Positions 1 to 9,753 of a stretch of 35,718 nt of DNA are shown here, one piece after another. How positions within the stretch are numbered: the stretch's first letter is position 1; every line of letters begins with the position of its first letter. The notes under the pieces are model-generated. The model ran no database searches. It was not told where the DNA came from and saw only the letters and a list, made by a program, of their open reading frames with translations. A program made the translations under genes and the position numbers. This DNA is from Ectocarpus siliculosus. Lineage: Eukaryota > Sar > Phaeophyceae > Ectocarpales > Ectocarpaceae. The stretch lies in contig FN649736.1 of assembly GCA_000310025.1 (NCBI GenBank), forward strand, positions 4,819,487-4,855,204, written 5' to 3'.

Positions 1-167
1 GTTGAGATCGGGTGCGTTGGTTGGGGTTGGCTTGGTCGGTCTACCGGTCGGTCGATCGGGCGGCTTTGCCGCCCATTTCGTTCGCGCCGCCGTCGCTCCG
101 TCGATCGTCGCCGTCGGTCGCCCTTGTAACAAAATTATAGTATTCAAATTTCGACATGGTCTCTCAC

Positions 168-239
168 CGCTGAGCTGGTTGTGGGACAGATCGAGCCACG
201 TTAGCTTGTTGAGAGCGCCGAGCTGAGCGGGGATCGCAC
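168..239 (-). CDS. Single leucine-rich-repeat exon cassette (72 nt) of a ROCO-type LRR gene
   Basis: Read on the minus strand this is one complete exon of exactly 72 nt. It has an AG acceptor at 241-240 and a GTGAGA donor starting at 167. It opens in phase 1 (G|GT), closes in phase 1, and encodes one 24-residue plant-type LRR including LTWLDLSHNQLS, with AIPAQLG at the start. Seventy-two-nucleotide symmetric exons that each encode one LRR are the known building block of LRR-ROCO genes in Ectocarpus, where they are thought to be shuffled. No second cassette was found on either strand between 1 and 3050. It lies opposite in direction to the Roc domain that starts near 3054. It is probably an LRR exon of another ROCO gene running leftward out of the window, or a stranded cassette. 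Confidence 0.8.
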
Positions 240-1830
240 CTGCGTAGATATCGCAGGAGTTGCGGTACGGTGTTTTCGATTCTAGAATATCCGTGCCGCC
301 TACGAAGTGGGTGCGTTGTTGGTACATGTAAGTGGAGGAGTCTGTTCTAGAACATACGATCGTGCGTGGGCCATCACATACGCTCGTTGTTGCGGAGGAT
401 ACATCTCTGTCGTTCGCCCAGGGCTTGGGAACGTGTGTGCAAGTAGCACAACAGCAGTTGTATTTTGTAAGTGTGAAATTTTCGCGTAGCAGGGATCACA
501 CATTTGTTTCTAGCACATGTGTAACGGGACACTCTCTAAAACAAGGGCAGGGCATTCGTTAGGAAAGGTCAACACAAAGAATGTGATAACCCCCGCTCCG
601 TTCCGCTATGTGACATGAACGAAATGCCGCTCCATTCCGTGAAACTCCTTGAAATATATGAAGATTGTAACGATCACCTTAACTAACAGTGTGGGCGAAA
701 CATGGGGTTCGAGGGGTTGGAGGAAACGAAATAGCACAAACAGCAGCATTCTGTGGTTGGTCAGGCCCAGTCGGCGTGCTGGCACTACAATACAGTTGTT
801 GTGATAGGGGCTACATGTGGCTGGGGCCGCCCCAGGCGAATATATTGGCACCGACCCACAAACACACACCACATCCTGCTCGGATAAAGACTCATGAGCC
901 ATGAAGCCATGAATACACACTTTACCGGGTACCCGGTTCTGACCAAACCGGGTGACAACCCTAGCCATGAATACACACTTTAAGCACCTAATCGCGAAAG
1001 GACGAAGTGTCACTATGTATACATCCCGATATGAACCACTATCCGCAACCAACCCAGCATTGCAAAGGCAGTTTTTTTTTTTTTGCGGCGATCCAGCGTG
1101 AAAGCTGTTTGAATGTTGCGCATCTGTCAAGTATCTTGAACTCTACTGGGATGTATGATTAAGTATGATATTCGTATTCAGGAACTAGTCTAACAGGTTG
1201 CATGGCTTAGCCTCCACGAGTCGCAGTACGTAGTGTCTCCTCTTGGTGATGTGATGGTAGAAAAGTTGGCAATTGGTGCTCGCACACATCCCCGTGGGGG
1301 GGGGGGGGACTCATAGTCGTGCATGCCACCTCCCATCCCAACAAAAAAAGCCGGGACGGAACATTCCAGGTTCTCACCGGACCGGGCTCTCACATCACCA
1401 AGCGCGAAACTCCGTGAGGTATTCGGCGAGTCGCATGAAGGGTGCGCTGCATCCTGCTAAGGGCGTTCGGGGTGTCTTGTGCTTACTTCCTTGCGTACGG
1501 ATGAAAGCTGCGTATGACTTCGTATATTTTCTTGTGCTTTCACTCCCAAAAACAGTTGTAAGCATTGTGTATCTACGAGGGCAGTTGACCAATTTTAACA
1601 CAACGTGGTGCGATCATCCCCCTTGCGCGGAGTGAGGGTTCTCGACCCCGCACAACATAATCTACTCGACCACCATTCATGGTTACCGCAAAAAAAAAAA
1701 GGCAAAAAAAAAGAAGCGGTAACCTGGTTGCCGAGCTCACGAAGTGATTGGCTTGTTTTGCAACACCGCTTGCAACGCGACGAAAACCCAACGCCGATGG
1801 CAAACACCGGGGGGCAGGTACCCCATAGGT
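240..1830. other. Gene-poor stretch left of the SINE
   Basis: No coding exon is recognised on either strand. The longest open frame here (minus, 606-1130) has no family resemblance and no good splice frame. The stretch holds an A-run at about 1072-1084, a G-run at 1297-1308 and one copy of a dispersed repeat at about 1295-1408, listed separately. Confidence 0.5.
1295..1408. repeat. Dispersed repeat family B, copy 1
   Basis: This begins with a G-run followed by ctcatagtcgtgcatgcc. It continues through gccgggacgga, ggttctcaccggacc and ctctcacatcaccaagcgcg. Much of it recurs at 21716-21822 in the same direction and, reverse-complemented, at 32930-33051. A shorter related piece lies at 31316-31376. 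A poly-G or poly-C tract marks the same end in each copy. Confidence 0.6.
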
Positions 1831-2140
1831 CGCCCCGGTGGTCTAGTTGGTATCCTCGAAAACTTCTCGAGGTCAGGCCAGGGGTTCGAATCCTGGCGTA
1901 AGCGGGCTTTTCTTGCAAAATGAGTTTTTCTCTCGCTTCCGCTCCTGGCCTAGTAGATACCGTTAGTTCGTGCTGTACACAGAGGGAAGAGAGTGCTGAA
2001 CTCTTCTCGCATTAAAAATGGAAGGCAACGTACCGCAGGAGAGGAGGGTAGAGAGGGGCTCTTCTGTGTGACCACGGGTTGGAGTAAAACGGCACTAGTG
2101 TTGTGAGCGCTGATTTGAAGTGAAGACAAAAAAAAAAAAA
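1831..2140 (+). mobile_element. tRNA-derived SINE, copy 1
   Basis: The head carries RNA polymerase III internal promoter boxes: A box TGGTCTAGTTGG at 1839-1850 and a perfect B box GGTTCGAATCC at 1883-1893. A non-tRNA body of about 230 nt follows, ending in GAAGAC plus a 13-nt A-run. The same unit occurs at about 17122-17420 in the same orientation with few differences. The anticodon-arm region (ctcga...tcgag) lacks the normal loop, so this is not a working tRNA gene. The head looks closest to tRNA-Glu or tRNA-Asp. A possible imperfect target duplication (ccccataggt before, cccatgaggt after) is only suggestive. An SINE-type retroposon is the best reading. Confidence 0.75.
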
Positions 2141-3053
2141 TCCCATGAGGTGAAAAATTATAAAAGTTGCGGGTGAAAGCAAAATATAGCTGAAAAAGTT
2201 CTCGTGAATACCAAACTTCGACGTTAGCACCGTTGACGAGGAATGGACCCTTCTCGCGGTGAAGATAAAATTCAGCACGTACCGCAGGACGAAGGTGGGG
2301 TACGAAAAAATATGTAAAGGAGAAAAATGCCCTGGTGTTTACCCCCTCCTGTGTAACCCTGGATGGTTGTCGTTGTACGAAAAATACGCTGAAAAGTGTA
2401 GTACTCTACATATACTGAAAAGTGTAGTACACGTCTCATCACGAAAAATGGAGGGACTGTCGCCATAATAAAAAGGACGAAAACATACACGCACAACGGC
2501 ATTTAGAGGTGTTTTGTGTTTTCAACCGCACTTAGACTGACGTATTTCCATTGGTGAGCCGGTTAGCGCGGTCGATGCTAATAATAAAACAAAAAACACA
2601 CACACACACACAACTTTTTTTTCGATCCCGACGACGTGGCACATTCACATGTTCTCCTGGCTCCAACTTCGATGGGCTTTCTTAGCTTGAAAGAAACAAA
2701 GCCGAAGTGACTAAGGGTACTGCCACGCTGATCGCGTTTCATTTTGGTGTGGTAGTGCCCTCAGCACAGCAGTTCGCATTGTGCTGGTTGAAAGAGGCAC
2801 CGAACACATTCTAAATCGCCCCGACGGCTGGTCACAGCTGTTCTCCACAAAGGCTGCACATGTGCTTTTTCAAGACCTACTTTTCAACACAAACCTGCTG
2901 CGTCCAACAACCGCGGTCCTGACAGGGTTCAGCATGCAGAAGGGCGCAACTGTACCACAGCTTCCTTCAGCTCCCGGTAGAGTTGATTTTGCAATGTTTC
3001 AATTAACACCACACGTCAACTCACTCACATTTTGGCCCTTTGTATTCGTCAGT
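2141..3053. other. Region upstream of the Roc exon, no LRR exons found
   Basis: LRR cassettes would be expected here for a ROCO gene, but none is visible on the plus strand. The stretch contains a duplicated gctgaaaagtgtagtac motif (2389-2433), a copy of dispersed repeat A at 2521-2580, and a short CA microsatellite near 2597-2612. The plus-strand frame at 2781-3062 resembles nothing known. Confidence 0.45.
2521..2580. repeat. Dispersed repeat family A, copy 1
   Basis: The core is ttcaaccgcac(t/c)-agactgac followed by cattggt-agccggttagcg and an A/CA-rich tail. Related copies lie at 8812-8856 and 9030-9100, and a partial copy sharing the gttagcgcggt-gatgct end lies at 27266-27315. The family is unidentified. 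Confidence 0.55.
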
Positions 3054-6000
3054 GTTTCCTAGATTGGTGGCGGAAGAACTTGCGGCTAGAAACGTGACCG
3101 TCACCACCAAAGACAACCCTTGGAAGGAGCCACCAGCGGAGGTGATGGAGAGGGGCATGGCCCATGCGGCTGTTTTTCTCAGGGACTTGGATGACTACGG
3201 CAGGGCATGGTGCAACCGCCTGAAGGTTGTGTTGGTTGGATTGGGCGAGGCAGGGAAGACCAGTATTGCCACACGACTCGAAGACCGACTCGCATCTAGC
3301 TGTCCGAAACCCGAGGAGCGCACCGTAGGCGTGGAGATACGGGACATGAAGCTAGGACCTGGCCCAACCAACGAAGGAAGCGGGCCGAATGTCGAGCTAG
3401 ACGTCAGCCTCTGGGATTTTGCTGGGCAGAGAGCGTACTACGACACGCACCAGGTGGGAGGGACGATGCATCCTACATAGAATCCAGCAGCGATCCTACC
3501 ATCGCTACGAAACACGTGAACGAGTGTATGGAGGAAGTATTTCGTTTGGTAACATGTTTGACTCTCGCTGTTGGCGACCTCTCTTTTCTTCGAGGCACAC
3601 GCTATGACATGCGCTACGTACGGACACCTAATTACGACCGTTCCCCGGATGTCCCGCGGTTTCCCAGATGTTCCTTACACCAGGCGCTCTCTTCGTTCTG
3701 GTTGTGGATATGTTCACGTATGCGGAGGGGCATTCACGGGAGGATGCGCTCGAACAGTGGCTTGATATCCTGCAGGCCAGAGTCCCGGGTTCCGTTGTGC
3801 TGCTCGTGGGAACGCACACCGACTTATTTGAAGACAATGCAGCCGAGTGCACCGAGCGAACGGATAGCTTCAAGAAAGGTCGGTCGTGCGGGCGAACTGT
3901 TGCAATGTAGTTCCAGTGATGGCAAGCGTCTAGTTCGTATCTCGTGACTGTACCTCAACAATTTGTTGGGTGCGATCGCGGATGCTGCTGCTCATACCTC
4001 GGTCGGGTCGGTTGGGTGAAGAATTGCAGTGAACGGCAACCTTGTTCAATACATGATTGCGTCGCGCAGCGAAGGAAGAGGCGCGGAGTGATGGGGGCTA
4101 CAACAGACCCTGCGTAGGACACCTGCAGGGCACATTGAGCCGAAATATATAGTTGGAGGTTCAATTTTTCGGGTGTTGAGAGTTGGGGCTCCACGATGTC
4201 CGCGGCTAAGTCGAGCGTATGACACCCTAGGATTTTACGCCTTTCCAACAGCTGGTGGCCCAGTAGTTTTCGTTGGTCGATTCTGTTACACACGTGCAAG
4301 CACCACCGCACAGAAATCTTGCCGCTGAACTGTGTCCGAGCACTCGGTTTCCATGCTCAATGCAGATTTTGTTCTACGTCGTCCAACAGCACCCATCTGT
4401 CGCCGTGGCCAACAGATGTGGAAGACGTCATGACGCGCATGCGCTGCCAATGTGACTCAGCCAAGGACCGTACGGAAACAGAACTGGGAAAGGGACACCC
4501 GGACTTGGAAGGTAACCCCCGCTACCAACCCCTCCGCGTGGTGCTGGAGGAAGACTTGCTTGCCCTGGATCTTACTTCCTCGGACGGACAAGATATTGAC
4601 CTGCTTCAGCACCGTTTAGAGCACCTTGCCTACAACGGGTACGACGGCTACTCATTCCCATCCGTGGGGAGCGTCGTACCGGAACCTTATTTGCCAGCCA
4701 TCGCAACGCTCGAAGCTGTTCGTAGGGGCGCGGATTTACGTGGTTCGGACAGGACACGTGAAGCGGTGGCGCAAAGGCTTCGGGAGGGGGACCCCAAGAA
4801 ACGTCGAAGCTTCGTCAGATTCTCGGAGGTCCTGTTTATTTTTGCGGAACTCCAAGAGGAATCCCTTTTCTCGATTTTGAAAATGAAAACATTTCGCCTA
4901 TTAGATGATGAACCACGGCGTATATTCCTCGCCGCTATCAAGTCACACGAGGCTCACGGCGCGATTCTTCTGACTGGGGTTGACGGGGGTGGCGGTTCGC
5001 AAGAGAAACATAATACGGGCATTGGTGCTTCGGCATCAGCAGCGGACCTCATCATCCACGTGAACCCGTCCCGGTTTGCTGATCTGGTCCGCCGCGTGGT
5101 GGACGTTCGGTTGGTAGACCCGCAGCAGCAGGCAAAGGTGGTAGAAGCGATGGAGGCATGCCCGTCAGTAAGGCCGATGCTATTGACACTCACAGACCAG
5201 CACAAGAGGTTTGTCAAGGCGGGAGAGGTGAGCAGAGACTACCTCAAGTTTCTGTGGCTTCGAGATATGGAGTTGGGCCAGGCAAGCCTAGAGGCACCGC
5301 CTCTGGAGATGAGCGAAGCAGACGTCGACGTGATGGTGGGTAGCTTGCTTGACGTCCGCTTCATGTATCGAGTGCGAGATGGTGACCACGCCTTCGTGCC
5401 GGACCGTTACGTTGTAGCAAGCTGTCTCCCGAACAAAGCTGGTCCAGACGTGGATCCAAGGGAGATTTTAGAACTGAAGACGGGAAGTGCGATATATTCG
5501 CAGAAGCTGAAGCTTGTTGGGGCACATTCTGTGCCCCCGGGGCTGGTGCCTCGGTTGCTGGCGTGGTGTGGGCGCGGGGAGGGGCGTATCAAGGCGTGCT
5601 GGAAACGAGGCGTGTGTTTTGCGTTCAAGAACCACTTGGTATTGCTGTACGAGGTTCGGGCAACTGATGGAACATCGTGGATTGAGTGCCACGCGAGGGG
5701 AAATGTGTTCGACGAGAGTGCGAGGACGGCTCTAAAAGACATCGGCGACCAGGTTGACGAGCTGATCAACGACCGCAAGTACGGATTCCCCGGCCTGGGC
5801 CTCATCCGTAGTGGAGAGTCGGAGGAGACACTAGTCTCTTCGGATGGTGACCACAAGGCTTTGGTGGAGCGTATCGTGAACGTCCTGAGGGATCAGATGA
5901 ACGTCAAGTTCATGATGGATAGAAGCATGAGGCAGGACGTGGCCTTAATACGGTGAGCACTCATGTAGTATGTACGGTTCGAATGCATATTGTTCGTACC

Positions 6001-7596
6001 ACCAATGCGCAACGGTAGGGGCCACGTATTCGAAAACGCGCGGCGAAATGTTGCCCGCACAACACCCCACCTACACTCCAGCTACTTGTACATCGTCCCG
6101 TGATACCCAACGCTCGGAGGTTGGAGGTAGAAGTTCAAGTAGTGGATGGGAATCCTCGATGTAACGCCAGGGCCCTACTGTTTCGTTGGAACGCTCAGGT
6201 GGCCGATCCCCCGCCTGGTGTGCGTGCTCCCCGCCCCCGAGAGCGGGGCTAAGCCACTTGAGGAGAAAGACAGGTCATTCGAGGAGTGGTCGGCCACCCT
6301 GCGGAACTGGTGCCTCGGCGGCAAGAGAAAGGGGAAGGGGGTTGCGACTTGACAGCTGCGGCTGTTCTTCCTCTGTCCGTACGACAGGAGCCTCGCCGAG
6401 TGCGGCCCCGGAGGGCAAGGCTACGAGGTGCGTTGGCCAACGATGCAGTGCACGGCACGTTGAGATAAGCTCGCCTGTTGGAAATTTCTATTAGTTCAAC
6501 CGTGTTCCCTTCTTGCCGTCGTATCAGAGACTCACACGGCTGGTTACTCATCATCGGTGGCCTGCTGGGCAGCTGTAAGGTCGAACGCGCGCGTGGTTTC
6601 CATTGCCGCACCTACCCCGGTAAACAGTTCATGTCAATTTGAATAACGCAGCTGGTGCTCACACCCTCTTGATCACTGACCAGGTGACGGAATTGCTGAA
6701 ATGGGCGAAGAAAGCGAAGCCGTTTGCGAAGGTAGGTCTGGCCCTCGCCTCGATCGTGTTCAAGGTGTGCACTGGCCTTGCCATTCCTGAGGCGGACTTC
6801 GAGGCAACCCTTGGGACAAAAGCCGGCGGTGCCTTGTCCACGGTCGTCGAGGATTCACTGAACTCGGGCGGCGAGTCTGTGGCGAGCATCGCCGGGGAGA
6901 GACTGGACGGCGGTAGGGCGGAGGAGCTGCTCCAGGGTGCCGGAGCGCACAGATACGGGGCACAACAGGTGAAGCAATTGTTTGGCGTTGCCGATTCGTT
7001 GCCTTGGAGACTGTTGGAAGTGGAAATGGTCTCAAAAAACGTAGAAGAATAATTTCTGACTGAACTTCCTCTGGTGTGATATCTGCTGGTCTTGTGCGTG
7101 CGTACATCCCAATAATTGCAACGTAACGCCCAGCGTACGTGAGACAACGTCGTACACCACTCCGTAGGTCTTTCTTGTGGGTGAACGTGGTGGCATCCTG
7201 CAAGCACGCGAACGTCGACATGCTTGCTTTTCTTGCCGTGCGTGACCCTGGTGAGCCTAAGAAGCCTTAGGCATGCCATGTCACGCCGGGGTTCGATCCC
7301 AAACCCTTGGACGGTGGTGCCCACCGTTCCACAGACGACCACGGTCTATCCTCTTCGTCCGCCCTCCCAACCAACGTATTCGGTACCCTCCTATCTAGGG
7401 ATGGCCTTCTCCTGTGCAAGGTTTCACCTACGACACACTCAAGGAGGTTATCAGGAGTTTCGAGGTGGATGGAATGCGGGGCAGGTCTCCCTTCCCGAGC
7501 TTCGACGTCAAGATGCATCTCGTGGACAGGGGTGGGCGAGGAGCAGAGTGGGCGTGGGTAAGGACCAAGAACATTGACCAGTTCGTGAGTGCGTGA
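3054..7596 (+). CDS. ROCO-family GTPase (Roc-COR), LRR array missing, in-frame TGA; probable pseudogene
   Basis: Exons fit at about 3054-3453, 3668-3878, 4416-5952, 6199-6427, 6684-6968 and 7399-7596, with matching phases 0, 1, 2, 0 and 0. Exon 1 holds an LRR-cap-like piece (DNPWKEPPAEVMERG), then the Roc P-loop GLGEAGKTS and the G3 motif DFAGQ. Exon 2 holds the G4-like GTHTD. Exon 3 is the COR domain of about 510 residues, with PSVGSVVPEPYL near its start. Exons 4-6 form the C-terminal region of this family (PRLVCVLPAPE, LRLFFLCPYDRS, GFTYDTLKEV, AWVRTKN). Roc binds GTP and COR dimerises; in brown algae these proteins are LRR receptor-like candidates. Two faults are visible: a TGA at 6350-6352 in frame between conserved blocks of exon 4, and no LRR exons upstream. 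The exon 1 start and the exon 5 end are uncertain. Family call sure; functionality doubtful. Confidence 0.85.
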
Positions 7597-9753
7597 GCCA
7601 AGCTTGAGGCCGAGGTGCCGTTGTGTCCTTTTCCTTCTTCCTTAAGAAGGGCGCGAATCGAGATCGATGGTGGTTCTCCGACCCTCGTGAATTCGGGCGG
7701 GTGTTCGTGTGGTGGCGATTGTCGATTGGTGCTCATGCATGAATGTATCGCCGTATATTCCACGTCTTTCAAAGGCGGTGTTCTTAGAGAACAAGGCCTT
7801 CTGTATGGGAATGAGATGTCCCTGGGACGAACGATGGATTTGCCCATCGGGGAATGAATCGGGGCAGGACGAGGTCGACATCCAGGTCTACAAGATTTGA
7901 CCATGCGCGCGTTATTCCGTTGTCATGTTGCCTTCATGGTTGTTTGGATGAGGAGAAGCGAGAGATTGTGCTCGTTTGGAGATACAACCCCGGCCTTGTA
8001 GAGTAGCCATCAACTCTTTTAGGAAAAACTCGTTGCTGGGGAATCAGAGTGTTAGGTTTGGTTCCCTGTATATGCTTGGGTCTACTATTATTTTTCTTGT
8101 CCTTGCATAACCGTGTTTCCCTGTGTGAGCACGTGCTAATATTTAGCAGTTAGGAGTATCGTTTATCTTTCTTCCAGGAACGTTCCATTTAGTTTCCGCG
8201 TGGCCGCTGATAGGCTAGCATTCCGATTTTTCGGGCTCTCACAGAGCAGTATTCCGATATTTCGTGCGCTGAGAAGCCATCCATTCCTATTCACTTCAAT
8301 TTAGACTGGATTCTTTCCGGCGCTTATTCCGTAGGATACACGACGTCCCTCGCTCTGTCTCTGGCTCAGTCTCTGTCTCTCCCCCTCTCTGTCAACTCAC
8401 ACACATTGTAATCTCCCCTGCACGCAGACCGATATATATTCTGATCTTTTCAGTCAGATTGAACTATCTGTCTGTAGACTATGTATGCATTTTTTCATTT
8501 TTTCCCGCCGAAGTGGGTAAAGGCAGGCGTGCTTTTAACATCCACATCGACCGGCAAGAGGTGCAATTACTTTGAGAGCATGCATACATACCACGTAGTC
8601 GATAAGGTGGTGTAGTACCTGGATGTATATGTGGTCTTTAAGGATCACGCATCACGCTGCGGGCGAGAGTGTAGTACAGTAGAGGTCCCTGTTTCGTGCC
8701 GGTTGCCTGATCAGTGCCAGACCGGCACTATTGAGGGCTATCCACTGTGGCGCCGGTTCGGGCACCACTGACCCCAAATTAGTGCCGACTTACGCACGCA
8801 CGCACACAGCTTTCAACCGCACTGAGACTGACGTCTTTTCATTGGTCAGCCAGCCGGCACACACGAAGGGATGACGATGAAGCACGAAACAAACGCGTAG
8901 TAACAATCGTAAACGTGCAGTCCTCTGTTGTTGCTACGGTATCTGTCTTCAATCCGGAGAGTAGCAAAGACTTCCCCATGACGCTCCCCCACAGGGTCCC
9001 CAGACGTGGCCTTAGAAGTATTTCGTGTTTTCAACCGCACTGAGACTGACATCTTTTCATTGGTCAGCCGGTTAGCGATGCTATTAAGAAAACACACACA
9101 AAGCAACATAGAAGACAGACGCCATAGAGAGAAGAGGGTACACGTGCTGCTGCAGACCCGAGCAGCTCTACGCAGAGGCGCACCATGCCAAGTGCGGATG
9201 GTGAACTGTGCCACGTACAGGACAGAATTTCTTCTGGGGTTGGCTTCATCTAGAGCAGCACCAATGGCTCTTGGAATACTCTCGCGCTAATGTCTAAGAG
9301 GTGTGTCCTTCCCTAACCCTCTCCCTCCAACTCCTTCGAACTTGTGGCTTACGACATCTCCTGTTCTCCTCGGGTCAGTTTAGCGAGCGAAATACTTCTT
9401 TCGGAACAACAACCGTTCCGATTTTATGCCACTCACACCTCACACGGGCAAATTATTTTCCCCAAGGCCTTCTCGTCAGTTGGACCAGTACGGATATTCG
9501 AAGGTACTGAGAAGAAACCGGTTGTTAATGACAACAGCATGCAAGAAACACTCAAAACACTACATCTCGGCGTCGCTCTACTTCAAGGCCAAGAAATACC
9601 AGCCCCCGCACCGCTAGCCTGTTTCTTATCCGCTGAGCCCCCGGAGTTATTACTTCACAGGGAAGGCTATTCGAAACAAACCATCGGCACCGTCTTGGGG
9701 TCGTCACGATCCACAAACATAGCCTCAACGTCTGTCATCTTCTCACCCGCTCC
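7597..9753. other. Convergent intergenic region between the ROCO and proteasome genes
   Basis: No exon is recognised. The left part should hold the ROCO 3' flank and the right part the 3' flank of the minus-strand proteasome gene. It contains a pyrimidine-rich tract (8345-8395), an inverted repeat gtgccggt/accggcac near 8696-8730, an acgc microsatellite near 8791-8806, and two copies of repeat family A (8812-8856 and 9030-9100). Confidence 0.5.
8812..9100. repeat. Dispersed repeat family A, copies 2 and 3
   Basis: Two direct copies about 218 nt apart begin ttcaaccgcactgagactgac and run through ttttcattggtcagcc (8812-8856 and 9030-9100). The second keeps the ggttagcgatgctatt plus A/CA-rich tail also seen in copy 1 at 2521-2580. 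No coding capacity or terminal structure is clear. Confidence 0.55.

Noticed and set aside
1839-1900. Possible functional tRNA gene
   Set aside because: The A and B boxes are present, but the anticodon arm does not give a proper 7-nt loop with T33. The unit also recurs at 17122 with a shared non-tRNA body and A tail, so it is a SINE head.
6310-6355. Very short intron that would remove the TGA in ROCO exon 4
   Set aside because: An acceptor-like cttgacag precedes CTGCGG, but the only donors give introns under 50 nt, far below the sizes seen in this window, and remove conserved residues.
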